From contig NZ_STFF01000005.1 of NCBI RefSeq assembly GCF_004834005.1, forward strand, positions 434,001 through 498,000: a DNA stretch of 64,000 nt, read 5' to 3'. A program made the position numbers and the translations under genes. Below are positions 1 to 7,579 of this stretch, in pieces. The notes under the pieces were generated by a model that saw nothing but the letters and a program-made list of their open reading frames with translations, was not told where the DNA came from and did not search any database. The first letter of the stretch is position 1. Every line of letters starts with the position of its first letter. The stretch comes from Niastella caeni (GTDB lineage: Bacteria > Bacteroidota > Bacteroidia > Chitinophagales > Chitinophagaceae).

Positions 1-1437
1 TGCTTCTATGATCGTTTCGTACTCGGCATCAATACTCGCATTTTTTAATGATAGCTCGCTGTGTGAATGATGCGGATGCGGCCGGGGAATTTCTGCTTCA
101 GAAATAGGTGATGGAATCGGAGGGGTTGATATAGCTGGTTTGGGCTCTGATTGTAAATAGGTGGTGGTATCCGGTGCCTCGTCAAATTGCAACCGGGTAA
201 AATTTGATATTTCGAAAGGCAACGTATGGGCTTCAATGTAAGTTCCTTCGGCCAACAACGTTGCCCGTTTTATTACATTCTTTAATTCGCGCAGGTTACC
301 ATACCAGATGTAGCTCTTGAAGATATCTTCAACTTCTTTGGTAAATCCTTTTACATTTTTCTCCAGCTCTTTGTTGGTTTGCTGTAAGAAATGGCGGGCA
401 AATACCAAAATATCTTCCTTACGGTCGCGCAATGGCGGCACCACAATGCTGAATTCGTTAAAGCGGTGGTACAGGTCTTCCCGGAACTTTCCTTTGCGCG
501 CAATATCCCATAGCTTTTCGTTGCTGGCAACGATGATGCGAATATCCAGGTCAATGTCTTTTGTGCCCCCTACCCGCCGCATTTTTCTTTCCTGCACCAC
601 GCGTAACAAAGAAACCTGGATGTCGTATGACAGGTTACCAACTTCATCAAGGAAAACTGTACCGCCATTGGCTATTTCAAGATTGCCTGTTTTTTGATTC
701 AGGGCGCCGGTGAACGATCCTTTTTCATGACCGAACAGTTCACTGCCTGCCAGTTCTTTTGACATGGCTCCGCAATCAATGGCAACAAACGGCATCGCTT
801 TACGGCGGCTGCGTTTGTGTATTTCCTGTGCAATGGCTTCCTTTCCACTGCCGCTTTCGCCATAAATAATGATGCTATAATTGGTAGGTGCTACCAGGTC
901 AATTTGTTTGAGGATCTTTTTAAAGGGCTCGCTGTCCCCGAAAATATAGTCGCCTGAAATAATGACCTGCTGCTTCTTTTCCTTATTATCTAAAGTGTTC
1001 GGTTCTTCGGTAGTGGCAGGTGGCGTATAAGCAGGCGCCGCCTGGGAGGTAGAGGCAGTTGATTGAGTTGTAGCAGTTTGATTTTGCAACGCTTTTTTTA
1101 TGGTAACCAATATTTCATCGGGAAATAATGGTTTACCTATATAATCGTAGGCTCCGAGTTTCATTACTTCAACAGCCACTTTAATATCGCTGTAGCCGGT
1201 CATGATGATGACCGGAACTTCGGGTAATTGTTCCTTAATTTTCACCAGTAAAGTAGTACCGTCCATATCATCCAGCCTGAAGTCGCATAAAACCAGGTCG
1301 GGCGTGAATGAATTCATTAACTCTAATGCCTTTTTGCCGGCATACACCTCAGCCACCTCGTAGTTATGCTTGGTTAAAAAGCGCTTTAATAACAGGCAAA
1401 TATCCCTGTCGTCGTCGATTACTAATATTTTCGGCAT
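1..1437 (-). CDS. sigma-54-dependent response regulator (NtrC family), C-terminus off the window
   Basis: A transcriptional activator that would drive RNA polymerase carrying sigma-54 after phosphorylation. The frame is open from ATG at 1437 down to base 1 (479 codons seen). Residues 1-120 are a receiver domain with the acidic pocket IDDD and phospho-acceptor Asp52 (VLCDFRL); K and P of the GKP motif follow. A Thr/Ala/Pro-rich linker precedes an AAA+ domain with Walker A GESGSGKE, the sigma-54 contact loop GSFTGA and a Walker B-like FLDE. The Fis-type helix-turn-helix should lie beyond base 1. It follows rpoN on the same strand after 118 bp, so co-transcription with its own sigma factor is plausible. 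The start at 1437 begins MPKILVIDDD, the normal beginning of a receiver domain. Target genes cannot be told from the window. Family call is secure. Confidence 0.93.
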   Translation of the reverse strand, partial: MPKILVIDDDRDICLLLKRFLTKHNYEVAEVYAGKKALELMNSFTPDLVLCDFRLDDMDGTTLLVKIKEQLPEVPVIIMTGYSDIKVAVEVMKLGAYDYIGKPLFPDEILVTIKKALQNQTATTQSTASTSQAAPAYTPPATTEEPNTLDNKEKKQQVIISGDYIFGDSEPFKKILKQIDLVAPTNYSIIIYGESGSGKEAIAQEIHKRSRRKAMPFVAIDCGAMSKELAGSELFGHEKGSFTGALNQKTGNLEIANGGTVFLDEVGNLSYDIQVSLLRVVQERKMRRVGGTKDIDLDIRIIVASNEKLWDIARKGKFREDLYHRFNEFSIVVPPLRDRKEDILVFARHFLQQTNKELEKNVKGFTKEVEDIFKSYIWYGNLRELKNVIKRATLLAEGTYIEAHTLPFEISNFTRLQFDEAPDTTTYLQSEPKPAISTPPIPSPISEAEIPRPHPHHSHSELSLKNASIDAEYETIIEA

Positions 1438-1555
1438 CTTCAAATTTACTTTTTTACTGTGAGTTTATGATGGATTGTTTTAGGATAACCAGGTTGGTTA
1501 AAGGCGTAAAATTTAGTATCTTTTTAACAATGCCGCCCTGAGCGAAGCCGAAGGG

Positions 1556-2986
1556 CTATGCCCATATTGAACGCATTTGCGCTACCGGTATTTGCAATAT
1601 TTCACGGTACTTTGCAACCGTTCTGCGGGCAATTGAAAATCCTTTTTTTGCCAGGATAGTTACCAGTTGCTGATCGGTGTATGGGTTCTTTTTATCTTCT
1701 TTTTCAATAGCATCTTCAATGGCTACCTGGATAACCCGGTTACTGATGGCTTCTCCTTTTTCATTGATAATGCCTTCCGTAAACAGGTCTTTCAGTAATA
1801 TCATGCCAAAAGGCGTATCTACGTACTTATTGCAGGTTATACGCGATACGGTAGAAATGTCTACGCCGGTTTTGTCGGCAATATTTTTCAGGATCATAGG
1901 TTTAAGCAGTTTTATATCGCCTTCGCGAAAATAATCATACTGCATGTTTACAATGGCTTTCATAATGCGCAGCATAGTACCTTCCCGCTGCCGGATGGCG
2001 CTCACAAACCATTGGGCCGACTGGTACTTATTCTTTAAATATTGTGCCGCTGCTGCATCTTTCTTGTTTTTCTGGCTATCTGCTACTATTTCCTTCCATT
2101 CCCGGCTTATAAAAAGTGAGGAGGACCGCTGGTTATACAGCGAAACTTCGAGGTAGTCGCCTTCCTGTACTATTAAAAAATCGGGGATGATGTGACTGTT
2201 GGGGGTGCTGCCTTCCTGAACTTCGGCCACCGGTTTCATTTTTAAGGAGCTCACCAGTTCCAGGATGATCTTTAATTCATCTTCTTCCAGGTGCAGGCAC
2301 TCCATTATTTTATCCATGTTCCTGTTACGCAGGTCCTGATAATGCTCTTGTAGCAGGCAGATGGCTTTTTGTACATCGGGTCTTTTTTTGTTCATGGCTT
2401 TTAACTGCAGCAACAGGCATTCGCAAATGCTGCGGGCGCCAATACCAATGGGATCCAGTTTCTGGATATTCATCAGTATTTGTTCAAAAGCCTCCGGTTC
2501 CAGCCATGTTTTGCAGGAAAACGAATATTCTTCGGCTACCTTATCCAGTGGTATTTCGAGCAGGCCATTGTCGCTCAGCGAATCGATGAGGTAATCGGCC
2601 AGCAATGTTTCTTCCTGATCGTTGCAGCAAAGGCGATATTGCTTCTTCAGGTCTTCCCGGAAGTCGGTGCCTGCTTTGAGCGGACTGAATGTTTTTTCTT
2701 CATCAGGCAGATAATTGCTGTACTCCATTTTGTAATCAGGAATATCGTCGTAACCATACTCATCCCAATCCTGGTAATCCTGCACTTGCTCTTTAGCGAA
2801 CTTGTCGCCTTTATCTTCGTCTTCGTCTTCCTTCTTTTCCAAAAAAGGATTGTCTTCCAGTTCCTGTTCAATTCTATGTTCTAATTCGAGCGTATTTAGA
2901 TGGAATAAATTGAGTAATTGTATCTGTTGAGGCAATATTTTGGTTTCCTGCTTCTGCACAAGGTTCTGCTGTAACATACGGTTCAT
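1556..2986 (-). CDS. rpoN: RNA polymerase sigma-54 factor
   Basis: Alternative sigma factor that directs core RNA polymerase to -24/-12 promoters and needs an AAA+ activator to open them. The 476 residues show the family order: a Gln/Leu-rich region I at about 5-45 that contacts the activator, an acidic Asp/Glu/Lys linker at about 50-75, the core-binding region, an HTH near 385-410 (VDISTVSRI) and the RpoN box ARRTVAKYRE at about 453-462, close to the C-terminus. The length matches the family. An activator gene lies directly downstream on the same strand. No TAnnTTTG box was found before the ATG. No truncation or missing motif. Confidence 0.97.
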   Translation of the reverse strand: MNRMLQQNLVQKQETKILPQQIQLLNLFHLNTLELEHRIEQELEDNPFLEKKEDEDEDKGDKFAKEQVQDYQDWDEYGYDDIPDYKMEYSNYLPDEEKTFSPLKAGTDFREDLKKQYRLCCNDQEETLLADYLIDSLSDNGLLEIPLDKVAEEYSFSCKTWLEPEAFEQILMNIQKLDPIGIGARSICECLLLQLKAMNKKRPDVQKAICLLQEHYQDLRNRNMDKIMECLHLEEDELKIILELVSSLKMKPVAEVQEGSTPNSHIIPDFLIVQEGDYLEVSLYNQRSSSLFISREWKEIVADSQKNKKDAAAAQYLKNKYQSAQWFVSAIRQREGTMLRIMKAIVNMQYDYFREGDIKLLKPMILKNIADKTGVDISTVSRITCNKYVDTPFGMILLKDLFTEGIINEKGEAISNRVIQVAIEDAIEKEDKKNPYTDQQLVTILAKKGFSIARRTVAKYREILQIPVAQMRSIWA

Positions 2987-3159
2987 TTTTCTTTATTAAC
3001 TTCAAGATGCTTTCCACTTTGCCTAATTGAGAGATTAATTTTTAGTATGTTGATTTTTAAGTATTTGCCCTTGACCCGTTTTTTTACTATGTTGCGGATG
3101 GTAAAAGTGCTTAAGAAGAATGTAGAAAATTATCCCCGGTTTGTAGAATTAAACTAGCT

Positions 3160-4527
3160 ATGAAAAAAAGAATATTTTTTATCATTACCGCATTCATCTT
3201 ATCACTCATCATTACGATTTTTCTCTCGTACTTGTTGTATGAGAGTTACATTCGGTCGAATGCACAAAACCGGCGTATTGAACATGCTTATAAAGTAATT
3301 CTTCAGACCAGTGAGTTGGAAAATTTTATCAAGGAAGCAGAAACAGGCCAACGCGGTTACCTGTTAACCAACGATAGTGCCTTTTTACAACCTTATCTCG
3401 ATATTCGTAACGATATTAAACCGGGTTACGACTCTTTGAAACGTCTTACTGCCGACAATATTCATCAACAGCAATTGCTGAACAAGGCGGGGTTACTGAT
3501 GAATAACCTCATAGATCATTTTCAGCACAGTGTTTATTTGAAATCGCGCCACAGCCTCATGGAAACAAAGGGGTATATGGATAGTTTGCGCGTAGTTTTT
3601 AAAAGAATACAATTAGAAGAAACAAATTGGGTAAAGCGGTTTGAAGGTAATAAGTATGAGTCGAGCATGCCGCGCTATTTTACAGCTATCTTTTTGTTTG
3701 CAGCGGTAATAATTTTCATCTCTTTCCTCGTAATTCTTAAAGAATACCGGCAACGATCATTATATCAAAAACAATTAGAGCAGAAAATGCTTGAGGTAAA
3801 TGCTTATAATGTGGAGCTGGAACAAATAGCATTTGCTACATCGCACGACTTGCAGGAACCATTGCGACGCATTCGAACTTTCAGTGACCGGTTACTTTGG
3901 AAATACCGTGATCAGTTAAATGACGAAGGGAAAATGATCCTTTCCCGCATCGATTATTCTGCACGCCGCATGCAGGGCTTGCTTGAAGACCTCATGAATT
4001 TTGCCAACCTGGTGCGCGGCGGCGAAAAATTAAGTGTAGTGGATGCAGATCGTTTACTGCAATCGGTGGTTGAATACCTGAAGCAGGACATTGAGATAAA
4101 AAGAGCCACGATACATATAGGTCAAATGCCGGCTATTACCGGGTTTGAAAAACAACTGTACCTCATGTTCAAGGCGCTGATCGATAATGCGCTCAAATTT
4201 GGAAAGCCGGGCATACCGCCGGTAGTGACCATTCAATGTGTGCAAACAACTGGCGAAGAGCTGATGCATATCGACAAGAATTTATTGAAAAAGGAATTCA
4301 TTCGCATCAGTGTGCAGGACAATGGCATTGGCTTCAGCAATGAATTCAACCAGAAAATATTCTTAATATTTCAGCGTTTGCATACCGAACCTGAATACGA
4401 AGGCAAAGGCATCGGGTTGGCTATTGTTGAAAGGGTGATGACCAATCACAATGGTTATGTATTGGCGTCAGGCCAAATTGACAAAGGGGCATTGTTCAAT
4501 TTATATTTTCCTGTATCGGAGAGTTAG
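3160..4527 (+). CDS. CHASE3-domain sensor histidine kinase
   Basis: Membrane sensor kinase, 455 residues. TM1 is at about 7-28, followed by a periplasmic CHASE3-like segment (about 33-165) with the typical ETGQRGYLLT stretch at 61-70, TM2 at about 174-194, a short coiled coil, and a HisKA domain with phospho-acceptor His229 in ATSHDLQEPL, the phytochrome-like subtype. The ATPase domain has the N box (LIDNALKFG), a G1 box (DNGIGF) and G2 (GKGIGLAI). No partner is fused, but two lone receiver genes lie downstream at 5516 and 7076 and could accept phosphate from it; that link is inference. The last 32 bp overlap the convergent small gene ending at 4496. The ligand is unknown. Confidence 0.92.
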   Translation: MKKRIFFIITAFILSLIITIFLSYLLYESYIRSNAQNRRIEHAYKVILQTSELENFIKEAETGQRGYLLTNDSAFLQPYLDIRNDIKPGYDSLKRLTADNIHQQQLLNKAGLLMNNLIDHFQHSVYLKSRHSLMETKGYMDSLRVVFKRIQLEETNWVKRFEGNKYESSMPRYFTAIFLFAAVIIFISFLVILKEYRQRSLYQKQLEQKMLEVNAYNVELEQIAFATSHDLQEPLRRIRTFSDRLLWKYRDQLNDEGKMILSRIDYSARRMQGLLEDLMNFANLVRGGEKLSVVDADRLLQSVVEYLKQDIEIKRATIHIGQMPAITGFEKQLYLMFKALIDNALKFGKPGIPPVVTIQCVQTTGEELMHIDKNLLKKEFIRISVQDNGIGFSNEFNQKIFLIFQRLHTEPEYEGKGIGLAIVERVMTNHNGYVLASGQIDKGALFNLYFPVSES

Positions 4528-4813
4528 CAAAAAAGGTAAAATGGTACCTGATGCTTTCAAAAGCTTTTGCGATGGCAGTTTCCCAGCGGATGGCTACGCT
4601 GTAACCTGTGAATTCACCGGTTTGTGCACCAATCTTTACCAGGGCGGCTACCTGGCTATCGCCCGGATTCGATAATGTTATTTCAATGATATGGATCTCT
4701 GCAAGAAGGTCTTCAAGCAGGTTGGCTTTAAATGACGAAAGAAAACTAATATCTTCCAACGGAATGCCCTGTGTTGTATGCTCGTCTATGTGTAACAAAT
4801 AGCTGTTCTTCAT
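4496..4813 (-). CDS. small protein with HPF/RaiA-like layout (tentative)
   Basis: A 105-residue protein if the ATG at 4813 is used; an upstream in-frame ATG at 4867 would add 18 residues. Its predicted pattern is strand, helix (about 17-37), three strands (EIHIIEITL, AALVKIGA, FTGYSVAIR), then a helix with WETAIAKAFESI. This order and the acidic/aromatic start of the last helix resemble ribosome hibernation factors of the HPF/RaiA fold, where a strand ending in a short turn leads into a similar helix. The similarity is by eye only and the sequence is not close to textbook HPF, so a different small alpha/beta fold is equally possible. Its 3' end overlaps the kinase gene at 3160-4527 tail to tail by 32 bp. 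Conserved-looking composition and the long open frame argue that it is real. Confidence 0.55.
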   Translation of the reverse strand: MKNSYLLHIDEHTTQGIPLEDISFLSSFKANLLEDLLAEIHIIEITLSNPGDSQVAALVKIGAQTGEFTGYSVAIRWETAIAKAFESIRYHFTFFANSPIQENIN

Positions 4814-5172
4814 AACCCAATATTTATTAGTTATTACATTGCTTTTATTATGTCTGAAGTTGTTCATTAACGACTATTAAAATAAGAAGCAGCTACTGTA
4901 TTAATGTAAAGATTGTACCTACAAGGATAATAATACAAGTAAAAAAATAATGTAGAAGTAACTCTACACGCTGTAATTTTTTTTACCTGAACAGGGGAGT
5001 ATAATCAGATGATTAATATAAAAGGCATTTGAGGTATACAGACGGTATGATTTTTACAAATTATACCATAAACACCGGTACCAGGTGTGTAAAGAACGAA
5101 CCAGTGCACCAGCACAAAACCGGTTAATACAATTGATGGTAAACAGTATTTGTTCACTTAAAATCTTTTTTT
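4814..5172. other. intergenic region, 359 bp
   Basis: An AT-rich spacer between the HPF-like gene (minus) and DUF1328 (plus), so it should hold divergent promoters. It has several imperfect dyads, for example ACACC-GGTACC-AGGTGT near 5070-5087, but no exact TAnnTTTG box and no open frame with a recognisable product. Confidence 0.5.
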
Positions 5173-5340
5173 ATGCTACGTTGGACAGTAATATTCCTGG
5201 TAGTAGCAATTATAGCAGCCATTTTTGGTTTCACCGGAATAGCTGCAGGTGCTGCTTCCATTGCCAAAATTCTGTTTTTTATATTTATAATATTATTCCT
5301 GATCTCATTAATTGCAGGTGGTTTCCGTCGTGTAGATTAA
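5173..5340 (+). CDS. DUF1328 family small membrane protein (YtjA-like)
   Basis: A 55-residue inner-membrane protein with two hydrophobic helices (about 3-20 and 29-48). It begins MLRWTVIFLV and contains FGFTGIAAGAASIAKILFF, which is the DUF1328 signature; length equals the family norm. Members are small stress-associated membrane proteins of unknown role. It precedes a strong terminator at 5379-5426 and so forms its own transcript. The nearby YtxH and PF07332-like genes (6308-6952) encode other small stress-type membrane proteins, which suggests a common envelope-stress setting; this is inference. Confidence 0.88.
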   Translation: MLRWTVIFLVVAIIAAIFGFTGIAAGAASIAKILFFIFIILFLISLIAGGFRRVD

Positions 5341-5378
5341 CCTTGAATAATTGGCAAACCAGCGAGTCAGAAAAGTTT

Positions 5379-5426
5379 AAAGTCCGGAAGAATCATTACT
5401 ACTATTGAATCTTCTTCCGGACTTTT
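5379..5426 (+). terminator. rho-independent terminator after DUF1328
   Basis: A 13-bp perfect stem (5379-5391 with 5413-5425, core GTCCGGAAGA) and a 21-nt loop end in a run of T. It closes the DUF1328 transcript 38 bp after the stop. Confidence 0.85.
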
Positions 5427-5484
5427 TCTTTTGTAATACTGTGTCTTAAGGAAATTTTAAGGTTACCGTCTCTTAACAAATACT

Positions 5485-5492
5485 TACATTTG
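5485..5492 (+). promoter_or_regulatory. -7 box TACATTTG for the receiver gene at 5516
   Basis: An exact match to the Bacteroidota -7 consensus TAnnTTTG, 23 bp before the ATG at 5516. The -33 TTTG at the right spacing is not evident (GTTA instead). A start site near 5499 would give a leader of about 17 nt. Confidence 0.5.
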
Positions 5493-5515
5493 AAAGGATA
5501 AACGAAAATTCATTT

Positions 5516-5953
5516 ATGAATAAGCAGCCAATTCTTATTGCAGAAGATGATGCCGATGACCGGTACCTGCTTCAGACTGCCTTTGCAGAAATTGGCTATC
5601 CCGAGCAAATTGACTTTGTTGAGAATGGTATTGAAGTGTTGAATTACCTGGATAATATTTATACGAGCGCCAATATGGAAATGAAAGCCCTCCCGGGTTT
5701 TATTTTGCTCGATTTGAATATGCCCAAAAAAGATGGCCGCGAAGTATTGAAAGAAATAAAACAACATCCGGTATTTAAAAAGATACCGGTTATCGTTTTT
5801 ACTACTACAAAAAACGAAATTGAAATTAAACGTTGTTACGAGCTCGGGGCTAACAGTTATGTGGTTAAGCCTATAAGTTTTGACGCCTTATTAAAAGTAG
5901 TTGAAAACATCCGCAGCTTCTGGTTTCAAACTGCATCCATTCCTGTTTCCTGA
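5516..5953 (+). CDS. single-domain response regulator (Rcp1-like)
   Basis: A stand-alone receiver of 145 residues with no output domain. Acidic pocket EDD at 10-12 (also D14, D15), phospho-acceptor Asp66 in LLDLNMP, Thr at 96-98 (VFTTT) and the conserved Lys118 in VVKP. The insertion between strands 2 and 3 (about residues 44-58) is typical of Rcp1-type regulators, which usually pair with phytochrome-like kinases whose H box resembles that of the kinase at 3160-4527. Pairing with that kinase is a fair guess from proximity and subtype. The 3' end overlaps the convergent gene ending at 5926 by 28 bp. Confidence 0.9.
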   Translation: MNKQPILIAEDDADDRYLLQTAFAEIGYPEQIDFVENGIEVLNYLDNIYTSANMEMKALPGFILLDLNMPKKDGREVLKEIKQHPVFKKIPVIVFTTTKNEIEIKRCYELGANSYVVKPISFDALLKVVENIRSFWFQTASIPVS

Positions 5954-6324
5954 TGCATTTTACCGTTCTTCCCAAACATGGTTTTTATTTTATGCAACCA
6001 GCTTCCGGGTTCATCAACCAGGTGTGATGCATAATTCTTTATTAAGAAAGGCACTAGCCATCGGATAAGCCACTTTGTTCGCCCTAGCAATACCTTTTTA
6101 ACAAACCCGTCGGCCAGTAAATTAATGCCCAGGTGAGCAGCAGTTATGCCGCCTTTGCGGGTTAATAATTTGCGTAGCGTGGAACCTACAAGAACGGCTG
6201 GCTGAAGATCATGCTTAATTGCCTGCCAGTCTTCTTTGATCAGCACTTCCTGCTCGGCCAGTAACGCTTTTAACCGCGCCTTTTCCTGCAACAATTCCTT
6301 GTAACTGTTAATCTGATTTGTCAT
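5926..6324 (-). CDS. conserved hypothetical protein, third gene of a YtxH/PF07332 operon
   Basis: A 132-residue protein of unknown function. It starts MTNQINSYKEL with a short coiled coil (about 6-35), then a glycine-containing segment (VLVGSTLRKLLTRKGG) and a hydrophobic stretch near 95-110 (WLIRWLVPFLIKNYA) that may sit on or in the membrane. The ATG at 6324 was chosen over one at 6420 because AGGA stands 6 bases before it and because it overlaps the upstream gene by only 17 bp, the usual sign of translational coupling. With the YtxH-like and PF07332-like genes it forms a three-gene unit similar in layout to E. coli yqjD-yqjE-yqjK, where the third member is also poorly conserved. Role in envelope or stationary-phase stress is inference. 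Confidence 0.75.
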   Translation of the reverse strand: MTNQINSYKELLQEKARLKALLAEQEVLIKEDWQAIKHDLQPAVLVGSTLRKLLTRKGGITAAHLGINLLADGFVKKVLLGRTKWLIRWLVPFLIKNYASHLVDEPGSWLHKIKTMFGKNGKMHQETGMDAV

Positions 6325-6658
6325 AAATTTTCCTGACGATAAAATCCCTGATAAATGGTAAGATAACTTTTTTTCGTAGCAAGTACAAAACGATGACGAG
6401 AAAAAGGTAAAAAGAAGCAACTATAAAATAACCTGCGGCCGCATTGTTCAACTTATTGCCTGCAAACAACGCCAGCCCTATACCGGCCAACAGTAAGATA
6501 CAAAGGACTAAACCCGCTAACAGGAAGAAAATAATAGCACGTGAAATGGCCTTGGAGCCTGCCTGTGCTACATTAACGCGGGCTAAATCATAATACGTTT
6601 GTGCTATGTCCTGTACATGGTTGGCAAGGGTGGCTGCTTTGGTGTTTAAATTGTCCAT
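6308..6658 (-). CDS. PF07332-like (YqjE/holin-like) membrane protein
   Basis: 116 residues with an N-terminal amphipathic helix (about 5-35), then two membrane helices at about 42-66 and 75-96. The order and length fit the YqjE/PF07332 family, small inner-membrane proteins that occur beside YqjD/YtxH-type proteins. Function is unknown; the holin name in databases reflects topology only. It lies 63 bp after the YtxH gene and overlaps the next gene by 17 bp, so the three should form an operon. Confidence 0.8.
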   Translation of the reverse strand: MDNLNTKAATLANHVQDIAQTYYDLARVNVAQAGSKAISRAIIFFLLAGLVLCILLLAGIGLALFAGNKLNNAAAGYFIVASFYLFLVIVLYLLRKKVILPFIRDFIVRKIYDKSD

Positions 6659-6721
6659 GATGTTATTTTAAATCCGGCCTTTCAAATATTTTAAGCTGCG
6701 TTCTAACCATAACCGGCCAGC

Positions 6722-6952
6722 TTATCTTTCTAACTCCTGTTCAAATTCTTCCTTTGCCCCGGCATACATATTCTTCATTTCTTCTTTACCAACAGCCAGT
6801 AATTCAGCCACGTCTTCCATTACTTCGTCAATACCGTTCTTTATCTTTCTTCTTAATTCACTGCCCTTTTCGGGAGCCAATAAGATACCGATAGCAGCAC
6901 CTGCTGCCGCAGCAGCCAACATACCTAGAATGATTTTTGTGTTAGATGTCAT
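6722..6952 (-). CDS. YtxH domain protein
   Basis: A 76-residue protein with an N-terminal Ala/Gly-rich membrane helix (about 7-27), then LLAPEKGSELRRKI, the hallmark of YtxH, and a charged C-terminal helix. Such proteins are small membrane-anchored stress proteins induced in stationary phase or by osmotic stress in the species studied. First gene of the unit 6952-5926, divergent from the receiver gene at 7076 across 123 bp that must hold both promoters. Confidence 0.9.
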   Translation of the reverse strand: MTSNTKIILGMLAAAAAGAAIGILLAPEKGSELRRKIKNGIDEVMEDVAELLAVGKEEMKNMYAGAKEEFEQELER

Positions 6953-7075
6953 ACATTTACGTTTTCAGGAATTTGAGGAAAAAATTATACCACTGATAAA
7001 AGATTCCTGTTTTTTTTATATTTTTCATCAATGGGAAACAATTTCCCCAGGGTATTTAAAATTCGGCTCTAAAAC

Positions 7076-7423
7076 ATGACAAAGGAGCGACTTAAGGTTT
7101 TAATAATAGATGATGAGAAGGATCTGTGCCTTTTGATTAAGGCCTATCTCAGCCGTAAAAACTGTGATGTACTTACTGCCTATACGCTTTCTGAGGGCCT
7201 TAGCCAGGTTGACCAGTTTTTGCCCGATATATTATTTCTTGATAATAACTTACCCGATGGGTTAGGCTGGGAAAAAGCGGAGAATATCATTAAAGATCAT
7301 CCCAATATTAAATTACATTTATTAAGTGCTTTTAATCCGCCCAGTATCAAAGACGACCTGCCGGTAACAAAAATTTGGGAAAAGCCTATTTCCCTGCGCG
7401 ACCTGGATACCTACTTCAGTTAA
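7076..7423 (+). CDS. single-domain response regulator
   Basis: A 115-residue receiver without output domain: acidic pocket IDDE at 11-14, phospho-acceptor Asp56 (LFLDNNLP), Ser84 in the Thr/Ser position and Lys103 in WEKP. It is shorter and of a different subtype from the receiver at 5516. It is divergent from the YtxH operon, so it may belong to the control of those genes; no direct evidence. A period-7 repeat array starts 4 bp after its stop. Confidence 0.88.
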   Translation: MTKERLKVLIIDDEKDLCLLIKAYLSRKNCDVLTAYTLSEGLSQVDQFLPDILFLDNNLPDGLGWEKAENIIKDHPNIKLHLLSAFNPPSIKDDLPVTKIWEKPISLRDLDTYFS

Positions 7424-7427
7424 AATT

Positions 7428-7515
7428 TCAAAACCCAAATCCCAAGCTCCCCAAAATACAGTTTATAGGAGCGTTTTGGGCTTTCCTTTTGGTTCTTGTT
7501 ATTTGGTTCTTGAGC
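7428..7515. repeat. inverted pair of heptad-periodic arrays after the receiver gene
   Basis: Units with a 7-bp step follow the stop at 7423: TTCAAAA, CCCAAAT, CCCAAGC, TCCCCAA (7428-7455). A second arm of roughly opposite complement follows at 7474-7515: TTTTGGG, CTTTCCT, TTTGGTT, CTTGTTA, TTTGGTT, CTTGAGC. The two arms could pair as a long imperfect hairpin ahead of the gap promoter. Confidence 0.7.
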
Positions 7516-7541
7516 TTTATGCCCTGCATTTGCCGGTTGAC

Positions 7542-7549
7542 TATATTTG
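7542..7549 (+). promoter_or_regulatory. -7 box TATATTTG of the GAPDH-like gene
   Basis: An exact TAnnTTTG match 28-31 bp before the ATGs at 7577/7580. A transcript from it begins near 7556, which rules out the upstream in-frame TTG at 7547 as start. The -33 position is weak (TTTA, 22 bp away). Confidence 0.6.
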
Positions 7550-7579
7550 CACCTTCATTTAAAACTACATGACTACATG

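Noticed and set aside
5085..5408. 107-codon plus-strand frame
   Set aside because: It covers the short DUF1328 gene in another frame and the terminator; composition is not protein-like.
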